Part shown: piece after piece, positions 10,742 to 22,036 of the stretch
Position numbering within the stretch: position 1 is the stretch's first letter
Layout of the letters: the number at the start of each line of letters is the position of its first letter
Assembly (NCBI RefSeq): GCF_000012385.1
Contig: NC_007940.1
Span: 186,001-250,000, forward strand
Direction: 5' to 3'
DNA length: 64,000 nucleotides
Source of the DNA: Rickettsia bellii RML369-C
GTDB lineage: Bacteria; Pseudomonadota; Alphaproteobacteria; Rickettsiales; Rickettsiaceae
Translations under genes and position numbers: made by a program
The notes under the pieces: generated by a model
Databases searched by the model: none
Told to the model about the DNA's origin: nothing
Seen by the model: the letters and a program-made list of their open reading frames with translations, nothing else

Positions 10742-10874
10742 TTATAAGCTAAAAACACATTATACTCGCCCAGAGATCCTTTTTCAATAGCAAGATCAAA
10801 TTATTAAAATAAATTAACCACATTACTATTATACGCAACTTTGGTAAGCATAACTAAATTTAGGTATTCAGAGT

Positions 10875-13800
10875 ATGAGTAAAATGACCACAAATAATTC
10901 CGCAAAAAAACTAAGACTTTTAAAATATTCTTTACTTGCTTCTATATCAGCAGCAGCAATAATTGCGACTACTGACGCTATGGCAACAAGCTTAGAATAT
11001 GCACAGCCTACTGATGAACATAAAAAAAAATTTACCAGTGTGTTGTCACAACTTAGTGCTAATCAAACCGTTGATGCAGTAGAAAATGATACTCAGACAG
11101 AAGCAGAAGACCCATATAAATTGAGTTACGAACATAAAAAGAATTTAGCATCCCAATTAAAAAGAAGACCTTCTAGGACAAAAGGAAATAAAAAACATGT
11201 AGCTAATCCAGAAATTCAAAATAAAGAAGCTGATAAAGATTTTGAAAATTTCTTTAAAAATCCAAATGTAGAAAAGCCTGCTATATCAAATAATTATACT
11301 CCAGAAACAAAATCTGTTCTTGATTTAGACACAAAAGTTTCTAACCAACAAACACAAAATAATTCTTCTAATGATTCAACGAATGAAACATTTGTAACAG
11401 CTAATAACACGCTTCTTTCAACTCTAAGTACTTCGTTTGATCAAATGGAATATAAGTATATGGCTTTGAGGAAAGATGTTCAAACGAAGATGGACAAAAT
11501 AGATAGTGCTATTGAACAGTCACAGGGAAATAATAAAAAGTCATTAAAACAAGCAAAAAGCAGTTTATCCAAAAAACAAAAAGCCATATTAGATGCAGCT
11601 AATATAGAAGAGCAAATAATAGAGCTAAAAAAAGCAGATAGCAGTTCAAGAGAAGAAAATAAGATAAAAAAGCTTGTTAAAGAATTAAAAAAGTCTGAGA
11701 AAAAAGTAGAAAAAGCATATTCAGATATAGAAACGTCATTTAATAAATTAAAATTAGAACCAGAACCAATGATATCATCTGGTTTTGATACATCGACTGT
11801 ACAACAAGAACCAAACTCACAAAGTGATTTTAATCCTGCACAGGCTAGCACGCCTAAAAAACTTGGAGTATTTTCTCGTCTTTTTGGTAAAGGTAAAAAA
11901 GATGATAATACATCAGCGGAAGAGCCAAAGCTTACAAAATCTCAAGAACAATTACAAAGAACTAAGGCTGCTAGGCAGGGTGTAGCTGATAAAAATAAAG
12001 CAACTGCGGATGAAGTAAAAAGAAAAAGTGCAGAATATCAAGCACAGATAGAGCAAGATAATAACGAAAGAATAGAAAAAGTTAAAGTTGATAGGGAAGC
12101 ACAAAGAAAAGCAAAAGAAGTACGAAGAAGACAGGCAGCTGAAGCATATGCAGCAGCAAAGAAAAAAAATAATATAGAAGAGGCACGGATACAAAAAAAT
12201 CTATTAATGGTTGCATTAGGAACGGAGATAGAAAAGAAAAGAGTATTATTAAATAACCAAGAGAGTGGACAACAGGTTCAAGATGATTTAAACCAATTAG
12301 AAAAAATAAAAAAAATATTAAATCAAAATCCAGAATCTTTAGAGACTACAAGAGAAGGGATAGGACGAATAGGATCGCACAAAGATAAAACTGTAGCAGA
12401 AAAGAAATTATTAGAAATAGAAAAAAACAAGAAAACTTAAAACTAAAAATAATAGGAGAACTGGCTAAGGAAAAGCCAAATCATAATGATATAAAGAAAT
12501 ATTATGAGAAAGTAGAAAGGATTTCTGGAGAAATAAAAACTGAAATAGGACAAATTACTTTTCCACCGCAACCACCTGCTCGAAATAAAAATAACACTAA
12601 TAATGTAAGCATTCCTGTAACACCTAGAGTGCAAAAGATTGTAGATAATAGCAAGTATGATTCAGGAGGATATTTAAAACCAAACCCGCCCTCAGTACAG
12701 GACTATATAGAAGTATTTCCAGATCCAGTTGTAGATGTGCAGCCTCAAAAAGAAGATCAGTCAAAACAACATCCTACGTTTACTCAAGCAGATTTAAATG
12801 TACGTATGTTGCCATTGGTTGAAACATATATGGAAGTAGGAGGACTAATAAAAAACCTACAAAAAACACCTAGTTTTTCTCAGCAAAAATTAATTGATAC
12901 AAGTTTAGCAAGTATAAAAAAAGAGCAAAAAAACTTAGAAAATATAATTCAAGAATTAAATATATTAAGATTAAAGCTAGTTAACAAGCCACAAAATGAA
13001 ACAAGCTATAATAGGCGAATTGAGGAAAAACTTGCTGAAGCAAAACAAATTGAAAGCAGAATAAATGGATACCAAGATAAGATAAAGACGAATGTAGGAT
13101 TTATTACAGCTAATAAAGAGGATACGCATATTGTTCCAAAAAATAATTTAGCTCTTTTAGGACATCAAAATATTGAGTACTCATTACATAGAATTAATAG
13201 TGCTAATAGTAATAAGCGTCCAGTATTGTTTGATAGATTACTTAAAGATTTAAATAAGAAAAAAGACGAAGCTAAAGCAGTATGGGAGCAAAGAAAATAA
13301 AGAAAGAAAAGATTTAAATGGTGATGAAAACAGGCAAATAAAAGCAGCTGAGGCATTATTAAAACAATATGATAATGATATAAAATTAGTTGAAGAAGCA
13401 TTTGAAAATTACAAAGAAGATAGTAGAAAAAGTAATGATATACAAAGTCCAGCATCATCTAATTTAGAATATTTAGCACTTGAAGAGAAATTTGCCTCAC
13501 TACGAAAACATGATGAGCTAGATATTGAAACAAAATATCATGAATTACGCCGCAAAAGATTAGACCATGAAAAGTCACAATTACTTCAGGACTTAGCCCA
13601 AGAATCACAGTTACGACAACATATAGAGGATTTAGGTTCAACTCCTAGCTCTAGTAATTCATCAGATAGTGATGTAGAAATAAAGGCTCAAGGATATAGT
13701 GCAACACCGTTAAAGAAATATGCTTCAGTTCATAGCATTAGTGATCTAGTTGGTAGTAAAGAAGACTTAAGCGTAGAATTTGAAAAATTAGTTGAAGCTG

Positions 13801-15659
13801 AAAGCTTAAACAATGAATCTAAGACAGATAGAGAAAATATAGACCCCAAATTAAAAACAGAATTTAAAGAAATTATGGATGGGTTTGACAGGGTAGCTGC
13901 AGATATAAATTCAGAACTTGAAACACTAACTGCAGCGAAAGGCTTAAACGATCAACCTAACGCAAATATTGGCACAAAAACTGAAGATGCTTCTGATCAA
14001 CTATTATTATCAACTAATGAACATAGCTCCTTGGGAGTAAGTAATGGTAGAGAGGATAAACCTAGTTCATCAGGATTAATTGATGGTGGAAAGAGTGAAC
14101 ATAGATTGTTAGGAGTAAGTGATGGTAAAGAGGAAGAAGATAGATTCTTAGGGCTAAGTGATGGTAGAGAGGATAAACCTAGCTCATCAGGATCAAGTGA
14201 TGGCGGAAAAAGTGAATATAGCTTGTTAGGAGTAAGTGATGGTAAAGAGGAAGAAGATAGATTCTTAGGGCTAAGTGATGGTAGAGAGGATAAACCTAGC
14301 TCATTAAGGCTAAGTGATGGCGGAAAAAGTGAACATAGCTTGTTAGGGGTAAGTGATGGTAAAGAGGAAGAAGATAGGTTCTTAGGGCTAAGTGATGGTA
14401 GTGATGATAAGCATGGTCTTTTAGCATTAAGTGATGGTAGAGAAAATAAAAATGATTCTTTAAAATTAAAAGATGGTGATGATAAACGTAGTTTCTTAAG
14501 GTTAAAGAGTGGCGAAAAGGATGAAGATAGCTTTTTAAAATTAATAGATAGTGATGATGATTATGATTCAGGTATAGAAGAAGATTTAGAATATAGTAAA
14601 CCGCTTAAAAAGATTGATGCAATTACAACTATCCCTCTTCCGCAAGCAGTAGAAGAAGTAAAAAAGAGTGTTGCGGCAATTGCTCCTACTACTAATCAAC
14701 AAATTCAAACTGTTCAGAAAGTGACGAAAGATTCTATTTTTACTAGACTTGATTCTATTGCAGTAGTTAAAATTAATGAAGATAATAACGTTGCTATAGC
14801 AGCTGGTGATGAAGAGTCACCAGTTAAAAGAGGTCTATGGATGCGTACTATGTACGGTGTTAATAACCAAGGTAGAGTTAATAATATTAATGGCTATAGA
14901 GGTATTAATAAAGGTGGTACTGTTGGTTTTGACGTTGAGATCGATAATAATATTATAGGTATCGCTTATAGTAACGTTCATTCAGTATTTAAGTTTAAAA
15001 ATAACAATAATAATGATAAAGAAATTATTAAAAGTCATATAGTTTCTATCTATGGGCAAAAAGAATTACCGAAAAATTTTGTATTGCAAGGTTTAGTTTC
15101 TGCTTCTAAGAACTTTATTAAAAATAAAACTACTTATTTATTTAATAATACTAAATTTAAGAGTAATGTAAAACATCGTAACCATAGCTATAACGCAGAA
15201 GCTTTACTCAATTATAATTATCTGGCTACAAATAATATAGTCATTACGCCAAATATCGGTTTAAGATACGGAAAATCACGAGATGGTGTATATAATGAAA
15301 CAGGTATTAGTATTCAAGAAATAGCTCTTGCAACGAAAGAAAATAATATATTATCAGGAATTATCGGTGCTAAAACGAAAATACCTTTAAAAAATAATAA
15401 TTTAGGGCTTACGCTACATAGTTCCATAGAGCATAATTTCAATGAAAAAACTCAGAGAGTAAATAGAACTATTCAAATACAAGGTAATAAATTTACGCAA
15501 AACCATATAATACCGAAACAAGCAAAAACAGCCTATAATTTAGGTGGCGGAATTATAGGAAGTGTTAAGAACACGATTATTTCGTTGGATTATAACTATT
15601 ATTTGAATAAACGTTATCATAGCCATCAAGGTAGTATTAAACTTAAAGTAAATCTATAA
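10875..15659 (+). pseudogene. Sca-family surface autotransporter (Sca1-like), two frameshifts
   Basis: A rickettsial surface-cell-antigen autotransporter of about 1,590 codons. The N-terminus (residues 1-37, with RLLKYSLLASIS) is an extended Sec signal resembling Sca1. The passenger is long, Lys/Glu-rich and coiled-coil. The last ~280 residues form an autotransporter barrel ([16 protein letters not shown] start, ending KLKVNL). The frame is open 10875-12440, then shifts near 12425-12440 at an A-rich stretch to a second frame running to 13300. Near 13290-13300 it shifts back to the original frame, which is open to 15659. Amino-acid composition continues smoothly across both breaks. Whether any piece is made is unknown. 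The Sca1 label rests on the signal sequence only. Confidence 0.8.
14029..14450 (+). repeat. 117-bp tandem repeats in the Sca passenger
   Basis: Three exact-period units start at 14106, 14223 and 14340 (period 117 bp, 39 codons), flanked by partial units on both sides. Each unit contains three SDG-centred sub-repeats: [27 protein letters not shown] and a variable xxSDGGKSExS. More degenerate SDG/KDG copies continue to about 14540. The units are nearly identical in DNA, which implies recent expansion or homogenisation. Confidence 0.9.
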
Positions 15660-15781
15660 TTTTGCTTGCAATACTTAAAAAGATATTGTATAAAACCTTT
15701 GAAGTTATTGTAATTAAAGTGCATTGTTATATTATCTGTTAGCCCGTAAGGCTTGCTTAAGTGGATCAGAAAACACCCTCG

Positions 15782-15925
15782 GTGTCATGCCGTGGCTTGA
15801 CCACGGCATCCAGAAAAAATAATGAAAAATACTAAAATTAGTATTTTTAACTGGATTCCGCTACAAGCTCATGGGATGACAAAGATAGGGCTAATACACG
15901 CAGGCAATGCCTTGCGGGAATGACA
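15782..15925. repeat. Long composite palindromic repeat
   Basis: Same architecture as the 7427-7625 element: GTCATGCCGTGGCTT arm, inner AATACTAAAATTAGTATT palindrome, then CTGGATTCCG arm ending GGGATGAC, plus a trailing TGCGGGAATGAC half. It lies in the 718-base gap between the Sca gene and ppiD, upstream of tRNA-Glu. Confidence 0.8.
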
Positions 15926-15948
15926 GATTAATAATAACATTTCTTAAA

Positions 15949-16023
15949 GGCCCCTTCGTCTAGCGGTTAGGACACCACCCTTTCACGGTGGGAACACGGG
16001 TTCGAGTCCCGTAGGGGTCACCA
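15949..16023 (+). tRNA. tRNA-Glu (anticodon UUC)
   Basis: A complete 75-nt cloverleaf with encoded CCA. The acceptor stem GGCCCCT pairs with AGGGGTC (one G-U pair), the D arm has TAGCGGTTAGGA, the anticodon loop CCTTTCAC presents TTC closed by an ACC/GGT stem, and the T arm contains GGTTCGAGTCC. A73 is the discriminator and CCA is at 16021-16023. It stands between palindromic repeats. Confidence 0.96.
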
Positions 16024-16115
16024 TCCTTATTTCTCGATTATTCCTTACTAAAAATACTATTGTGCGACTCAAGAGTGGTTATTGTGAAAAAGTATTGCCA
16101 GCATATATCAGTTTT

Positions 16116-16286
16116 TCCTTTGTCATCCCGTGGTGGCTTGTTCGTGTGCATTAGTTTCCCCGTCATTGCGAGGAGATACAAAGTATCGACGTGGCAATCT
16201 TGTCAAGCATCCTAAGATTGCGTACGTACAAGTTACTTCGTAATTTCCTCACAATGACGGGAAAACTGATCCATACGGAATGACAC
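16116..16286. repeat. Palindromic repeats between tRNA-Glu and terminator
   Basis: Contains a GTCATCCCGTGG half-element followed by the other common class, CGTCATTGCGAGGAG..GGCAATCT / AGATTGCG..CACAATGACG, forming a long imperfect hairpin (about 16162-16260), then a CATACGGAATGAC end. Confidence 0.75.
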
Positions 16287-16295
16287 ATACGTAAT

Positions 16296-16330
16296 AAAAA
16301 ACCTATATAGTTTGACTATGTAGGTTTTTT
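16296..16330 (+). terminator. Rho-independent terminator
   Basis: The stem AAAAAACCTA..TAGGTTTTTT has an inner ATAG/CTAT continuation, a short TTTGA loop and a downstream T-run. It lies about 270 bases past tRNA-Glu and 48 bases before ppiD. It most likely ends transcription from the tRNA side. The palindromic repeats at 16116-16286 separate it from the tRNA. Confidence 0.75.
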
Positions 16331-16377
16331 TGCTTTATAATGTACAAGATGACATTAAGAATCTTAAATAAAAAATT

Positions 16378-17937
16378 ATGTTAAATAATATTAGAAAAAC
16401 TGCCGATAGTTTTATAATGCGGGTTTTATTCGCAATGATCGTTTTTGCCTTTGTTGGCTTTGGCATTAAAGATGTATTACATGGAAGAGGCGGTGGCGAT
16501 ATCGTAACTTTTTCTCATGCGAAAAACATATCGCAAGAAGATTTTCTGCGGGCAAAATCTTTAGAAATTAACGCTATATCTAAACAAGTTGGAGTAAGCC
16601 TAACGGAAGAAGAAATAGCACAATTAAATATAGATAATAGAATCTTAAAAAGGCTTGTTTTTGAGAATATCTTAGATTATCTAGTTAGCTATTATGATTT
16701 TGATATAAGCGATGATACTGTAAAAAATTTAGTAAAAGAATCACCGGTTTTTAAAAATGATCAAGGAATTTTCGATATAAAACTTTTTAAAACTTATTTT
16801 AGAAATTCTTATACAGATGAAGAAAAATATTTAGTAAATTTTAAAGAAAAAGCTTTAAAAAATATTTTTGCCGGTACTTTTTTAGATAGCTTTTATGTTC
16901 CGAAAGCTATGACTGATAACATAGTAAATTATATGGCTGAAAAAAGAGAAGTAGAATTAGTACAAATGAATCTACAAAACAAGCCAAAAGATTTACAAAT
17001 TCCAGTTCCCTCTGATCAGGAATTAAAAGATTTTTATCAAAATAATAAATCTTCATTTGAAATACCCGAGAAGCGTAGCTTTTCATATATAAAAGTTACT
17101 ACTGAAAACTTACAAAAGAAAATCCAAGTTACTAAAGAAGAATTATTAGAATTTTATAATGAGAATAAAGAGGAATTTGGAGAACAAAGTTTTGAGGATG
17201 TACAAAAACAGTTACGTGAACAAGTAGAATCTCAAAAAATTGATATCCTAAATATGGAACTTGCTAAAAATTTAGAAGATGATGTTGCAGCTGGCTCTAG
17301 CTTAGTTGAAATTGCGGAAAAATATGAACTACCTATTAACAATATCAATAATATAAGCTATGCCGATTTGATCGAAGACAAAATAATCGCCGAAAATGCC
17401 GATAGTATTTTTGAGCTTAGTGAGGGGGAGTTATCTTATCCGATTGAGGCAGAAGATAAAAGCTATTTAGTACTTGTTGAATTAAAATCTATAAATCCAG
17501 CAAAAATACCTGAATTTGATAGTATTAAGGAACAGATAAATAGCACTTGGATCAAGCAATATCTTGCCGATCTGAATATAAAAATTATGAAAGATTTAGC
17601 AAAAGAAGATAATTTTGATACAGAAGATAAAACATCAAATGCTAAAATACGTAACAAGACTTATATAAGATCAGAAATGGAAAATGATCAGATGCTAACT
17701 CCTGAAATATTATTATCCATTTTTAACACTCAAATAGGTGCTAATACTCCTGTATTTCAAGTAGGTGATGACTTATATTTTGCCCATATTAAATCTACAA
17801 ATATAGATGAGCAGGTAGCTAAAAATATTAGAACCAACTCAGAAAAAAATATAGTAAACACTATTAAAAATTCTATAATTGATGAATTGATTAACTATAC
17901 GATCAAGCAAAATGATATGAAAGTGAAGACTATGTAA
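16378..17937 (+). CDS. ppiD: PpiD-like membrane-anchored periplasmic chaperone
   Basis: A 519-residue protein anchored by one N-terminal helix (MRVLFAMIVFAFVGFGI), with a SurA_N-like chaperone region (residues ~35-230), as in PpiD, which helps nascent proteins leaving the Sec channel. The family normally has a parvulin isomerase domain after the EKRSFSYIKV segment. Here the text passes from FYNENKEEF (~residue 262) directly to SFEDVQKQLREQVESQ, which in relatives follows the parvulin domain. The protein is also about 100 residues shorter than the E. coli protein. I therefore infer a chaperone without isomerase activity. Single gene, preceded by a terminator. Confidence 0.75.
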   Translation: MLNNIRKTADSFIMRVLFAMIVFAFVGFGIKDVLHGRGGGDIVTFSHAKNISQEDFLRAKSLEINAISKQVGVSLTEEEIAQLNIDNRILKRLVFENILDYLVSYYDFDISDDTVKNLVKESPVFKNDQGIFDIKLFKTYFRNSYTDEEKYLVNFKEKALKNIFAGTFLDSFYVPKAMTDNIVNYMAEKREVELVQMNLQNKPKDLQIPVPSDQELKDFYQNNKSSFEIPEKRSFSYIKVTTENLQKKIQVTKEELLEFYNENKEEFGEQSFEDVQKQLREQVESQKIDILNMELAKNLEDDVAAGSSLVEIAEKYELPINNINNISYADLIEDKIIAENADSIFELSEGELSYPIEAEDKSYLVLVELKSINPAKIPEFDSIKEQINSTWIKQYLADLNIKIMKDLAKEDNFDTEDKTSNAKIRNKTYIRSEMENDQMLTPEILLSIFNTQIGANTPVFQVGDDLYFAHIKSTNIDEQVAKNIRTNSEKNIVNTIKNSIIDELINYTIKQNDMKVKTM

Positions 17938-17942
17938 ATGAG

Positions 17943-18024
17943 TTGTGTCACCCCGCAGCTTGACTGCGGGGTCTTATGTCACAGACTGCATCCTAAGATA
18001 CTGCGGTCAAGCCGCAGTATGACA
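17943..18024. repeat. Paired palindromic repeats
   Basis: Two GC-rich palindromes, CCCCGCAGCTTGACTGCGGGG and ACTGCGGTCAAGCCGCAGT, joined by CTTATGTCACAGACTGCATCC. The pair forms an overall hairpin of the same composite type as 45960-46037. Confidence 0.85.
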
Positions 18025-18050
18025 ATTAGTATCCAATAACAAAACAACAT

Positions 18051-19529
18051 ATGAGCTTTAGAGATTTACCCGAGTTTTTGAAATTGTTAGAAAAAAACGG
18101 TGAATTAAAGCGTATTTCTGTTGAAGTTAAAACTGATCTAGAAATTACTGAAATCAGCAGAAGAGCATTGGAGCAAGGTGGTCCTGCTTTACTTTTTGAG
18201 AATGTTATAAAATCTGACGGCAGTAAATCTACAATACCTGTTTTAACCAACCTTTATGCTAGTATCAATCGTATTTGCATGGGGCTTAAGCTTCAGAATA
18301 TTCAGGAATTAAGAGAGCTAGGAGTTTTACTTGCATTTCTTAAACAACCACAACCTCCATCATCTTTTAAAGAAACATTATCGATGTTACCGCTAGCAAA
18401 GCGTATCTTTGCTATGTCGCCTAAAACTGTTTCAAAAGCCGCTTGCCATGAGATTATTATCGACAAGCCTGACCTTAATATATTACCAATCCAAAAATGT
18501 TGGTCTCTTGATGTTTCACCTTTAATTACTTGGTCTATAGTTGTAACTAAAGGACCAACCGATGAAAAGGTTGATAATTATAATCTCGGCATATATAGAA
18601 TGCAGGTTATTTCGGAAAATAAATTATTGATGCGATGGCTTAAGCTGCGAGGTGGTGCAGAGCATCACAAACGTTGGAAAGGAGCAAAAAGAGAGCCTTT
18701 TCCAGCTGCTATCGTTATTGGGGCAAATCCGGCAGTAACTATGGCAGCAGTAATGCCTATACCAGAAAATATTTCGGAATATAATTTTGCTGGGTTGCTT
18801 GGTAATGAAAAAGTAGAGCTGGTAAAGTGTAAAACCATTGATTTAAAAGTTCCAGCACATAGTGAAATAGTGCTTGAGGGGTATGTTAGTCTAGATGAGT
18901 ATTTACCCGAAGGTCCTTTTGGTGACCATACTGGATATTACAATGATGTTGAAGAGTTTCCAGTATTTACTGTAACAGCAATAACGATGAAAAAAAATCC
19001 TGTATATTTGAGTACTTATACAGGCAAACCTCCAGATGAGCCATCAATACTTGGTGAAGCATTAAATGAGATTTTTATCCCTCTTATTCAGCAACAATAT
19101 CCGGAAATTGTTGATTTTTGGCTGCCACCTGAAGGTTGTTCATATAGGGTTGCAGTAGTGTCGATTAAAAAGTCTTATCCTGGTCATGCTAAAAGAATAA
19201 TGCTTGGTGTTTGGTCTTATTTACGGCAATTCATGTATAGCAAATTTATTATCGTTGTCGATGATGATATTGATATTCGTAACTTGCAGGAAGTAATTTG
19301 GGCAATCTCAACAAGAGTTGACCCAAAGCGTGATACAACGTTCATAGAAAACTCTCCAATAGATTATTTAGATTTTGCATCACCAGAGTCAGGACTTGGC
19401 AGCAAAATGGGAATAGATGCAACAGATAAAATATACCCTGAGACAAACAGAAAATGGGGTAAAAAAATCGAAATGGATCAGGAAGTTATCGACAAGATAA
19501 ATGATATGTGGGATAGTCTAGAGATATAA
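18051..19529 (+). CDS. ubiD: UbiD family prenylated-FMN decarboxylase
   Basis: UbiD removes the carboxyl group from 4-hydroxy-3-polyprenylbenzoate in ubiquinone synthesis, using prenylated FMN made by UbiX. At 492 residues it is full length. It has the family features [15 protein letters not shown] at the N-terminus, a middle [11 protein letters not shown] and [11 protein letters not shown] region, the catalytic-site segment [11 protein letters not shown] (residues ~284-294) and [15 protein letters not shown], and the C-terminal [24 protein letters not shown]. The start ATG 18051 gives the standard [14 protein letters not shown] opening. No other ubi gene is adjacent. Confidence 0.95.
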   Translation: MSFRDLPEFLKLLEKNGELKRISVEVKTDLEITEISRRALEQGGPALLFENVIKSDGSKSTIPVLTNLYASINRICMGLKLQNIQELRELGVLLAFLKQPQPPSSFKETLSMLPLAKRIFAMSPKTVSKAACHEIIIDKPDLNILPIQKCWSLDVSPLITWSIVVTKGPTDEKVDNYNLGIYRMQVISENKLLMRWLKLRGGAEHHKRWKGAKREPFPAAIVIGANPAVTMAAVMPIPENISEYNFAGLLGNEKVELVKCKTIDLKVPAHSEIVLEGYVSLDEYLPEGPFGDHTGYYNDVEEFPVFTVTAITMKKNPVYLSTYTGKPPDEPSILGEALNEIFIPLIQQQYPEIVDFWLPPEGCSYRVAVVSIKKSYPGHAKRIMLGVWSYLRQFMYSKFIIVVDDDIDIRNLQEVIWAISTRVDPKRDTTFIENSPIDYLDFASPESGLGSKMGIDATDKIYPETNRKWGKKIEMDQEVIDKINDMWDSLEI

Positions 19530-19531
19530 TA

Positions 19532-19636
19532 TGTCATTGCGAGCGACTGCAAGGAGCGTGGCAATCTTATGAAATAGAGTTATAAGATTCCTGAGATTGC
19601 TTCGTCGAAACTTACAGTTTCTCCTCGCAATGACGT
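19532..19636. repeat. Palindromic repeat, CATTGCGAG class
   Basis: An imperfect hairpin of about 105 bases whose ends are GTCATTGCGAG and CTCGCAATGACG, with inner GGCAATCTTATGA..TGAGATTGCTTCGTCG. Similar copies lie at 52675-52779 and 61288-61382. Confidence 0.85.
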
Positions 19637-19659
19637 AGTAACATCACCGGAACTGAACT

Positions 19660-21408
19660 ATGTACAACATACCACACGAAACGATTATCAATAATTTCAA
19701 AGAAATAGCTGATAAATATCAAGAACTGATCGTGCATTTAATGCAGGGCAAGGGTAGTATAATACCACAAAATTTAATTAATAGTGATAAGAACAGAATT
19801 ATCGCTACCTTAATGGTAGAACAATTTTGGGCAAATCCTGAAAAATTTTGTAGTATTAATGCCCAGTATATTGAAAAGTTAAGAGAGCTTACTACGAATG
19901 CCTTTGTGAAATTTGTTGGTAGCCCGGCAAAAGCTATATTTTCTCCGGATAATCGTGATAAAAGATTTAAAGATTCTTTGTGGGAAGAGAATGCTTATTT
20001 TGATTTTGTTAAACAATATTATCTACTATCTGCTGAATGGCTTAAGAAAAATATCGATCAATATGAATTATCAGATGACCTTAAGCAGCATTTAGATTTT
20101 TTAACTAGGCATTTTATTGATGCTTTTTCGCCATCAAATTTTGCTTTTTGTAATCCAAAAGTTTTACGTGAAACTTTGGAAAGTGGGGGGCAGAATTTAG
20201 TACAAGGGCTTGAAAATTTTCTAAGAGATATAAAAAATTCAGGTGATATATTAAATATTAGAACTACCGATAAATCAGCTTTTAAGCTTGGTGAGAATAT
20301 TGCAACAACAAAAGGAAAAGTTATATTTCAAAATGATTTGATGCAACTGATATGCTATGAGCCGAAAGCAAAAGTGCATAAGATACCGATACTAATTATT
20401 CCCCCTTGCATAAATAAATATTATATTCTCGATTTATCCTCGCATAATTCATTAATATCTTTTTTAGTAGAAAATAATTTTTAAGTTTTCCTTATTTCAT
20501 GGGTTAATCCGGATTCATCTTTAGCAGAAAAAGGCTTTGATGATTATTTACAATATGGGATTTTAGCACCTATTGAATATATTAGAAAGCTTGGCTTTAA
20601 AAAAATTGACTTCGTTGGATATTGCATGGGCGGAACGTTTCTTGCCATTATTCTTGCATATTTAAAAGTAAAAAAACTAGATTGCACTAATAGTGCTACG
20701 TTCTTTACCACCTTGCTTGATTATACTAGTCCTGGTGAGCTTGGAGTATTTTTTAATGAAAATACGATGAAGTATATTAAAGAGGATATGGATTTGAAAG
20801 GATATTTTGATGGAAAATATTTATCAAATACCTTTAGTTTACTAAGAGCTAACGATTTAATTTGGACATTTTTTGTAAATAATTATTTACTTGGCAAAAA
20901 TCCTATGCCTTTTGATTTGTTATATTGGAATGCTGATTCTACAAATTTACCGGCAAAAATGTATCAAGAATATTTACAAAATACTTATTATAATAATTTA
21001 TTAAAAGAGCCTAATACTTTAGATGTATTAGGAACTAAGATAGATCTTGGTAAAGTTGATTGTAATTCTTTCTTTGTGGCAGCTAAGGAGGATCATATCG
21101 CACCTTGGCGTTCAATATATGATGGAATGAAATTAATAAATGGTGATAAGATTTTTTGCTTAACTGATTCAGGGCATGTAGCAGGAGTGGTTAATCCTCC
21201 AAAAACTACTAAATATAATTATAGACTTAATGATGATTTAAGTTTAAATAGTAGAGAATGGCTTTTGAAAGCTACGGAACATAAAGGTTCATGGTGGGAT
21301 TGCTGGCTTAATTGGCTTATCAAAAATAATACTGAACTAGTAAAATCTTTAGATTATAAAAATTTAATAGCAATTGAAGAAGCACCAGGAAGTTACGTTA
21401 AAAAATAA
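19660..21408 (+). pseudogene. phaC: PHA synthase interrupted by one in-frame stop
   Basis: PhaC polymerises hydroxyacyl-CoA into polyhydroxyalkanoate. The reading frame continues through one TAA at 20482-20484 (codon 275) and is otherwise open to 21408, giving a 583-codon gene. Text on both sides matches a class I synthase: NNF-stop-VFLISWVNP, then the lipase-box-like GYCMGGT with Cys322, then Asp478 (KEDHIAPW) and His506 (DSGHVAGVVNPP). CAA to TAA would be the simplest lesion. All three catalytic residues lie after the stop, so the 274-residue upstream product cannot be active. Neighbours pld and phasin are intact. Confidence 0.9.
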
Positions 21409-21416
21409 AAAAGTTT

Positions 21417-22022
21417 GTGAAGAGAAAAAATAAAAAATTTACGGAAATATTTATTGCCTTTATTTTAGGCATAGCAATAGGTGTTTTAGGATATTCAGAT
21501 TATGGAACTGATCTAATAAATCAGTTCAAAATATCGCATACACCGCCTCCAAAAATAAAGCATTACAATATTTCGCAGCTTTCTAGAAGTAAAGTTAGTA
21601 CATGTTTTACTCCCCCATCAGGTTGCACTAAATTTATAGCAGATCAGATTGATACGGCTAGAGAGTCTATTTACATGCATGCATATGGTATGAGCGATTC
21701 GTTAATTACTGCGGCTTTAATTGATGCTCAAGCACGTGGTGTGCAAGTTAAGATCTTACTTGATCGTAGTAATTTAAAGCAAAAATTTTCTAAATTACAC
21801 GAATTACAACGAGCAAAAATTGAGGTAGGTATAGATAAAGTTCCGGGTATTGCTCATAATAAAGTTATAATTATCGATAAAAAGAAAGTAATAACCGGTT
21901 CATTTAATTTTACTGCCGCTGCTGATAAACGTAATGCAGAAAATGTAATCGTTATAGAAGATGCTGAGCTTGCAGATTCTTATCTACAAAACTGGCTCAG
22001 TAGAAAAGCAAGAAATGGATAG
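21417..22022 (+). CDS. pld: Phospholipase D, single HKD
   Basis: The 201-residue protein matches the rickettsial phospholipase D, a single-HKD enzyme proposed to help escape from the phagosome. It has an N-terminal hydrophobic segment (FIAFILGIAIGVLGYS) acting as signal or anchor, Cys63 and Cys70 that may pair, and the HxKxxxxD motif: His147, Lys149, Asp154, then GSFNFT. The start is GTG at 21417, 8 bases after the phaC stop, so co-transcription with phaC is likely. One HKD per chain implies a dimeric active site. Confidence 0.92.
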   Translation: MKRKNKKFTEIFIAFILGIAIGVLGYSDYGTDLINQFKISHTPPPKIKHYNISQLSRSKVSTCFTPPSGCTKFIADQIDTARESIYMHAYGMSDSLITAALIDAQARGVQVKILLDRSNLKQKFSKLHELQRAKIEVGIDKVPGIAHNKVIIIDKKKVITGSFNFTAAADKRNAENVIVIEDAELADSYLQNWLSRKARNG

Positions 22023-22036
22023 GATTGTTATATAAC

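Noticed and set aside
14029..14450. Regular repeat spacing suggesting a CRISPR array
   Set aside because: The repeats are 117-bp direct units, continuously coding in the Sca frame, with no unique spacers and no cas genes.
21417..22022. Reading the HKD protein as a nuclease (Nuc-type)
   Set aside because: A single HKD with signal could be a nuclease, but the match in size, layout and context to rickettsial Pld is better; noted as a remaining alternative.
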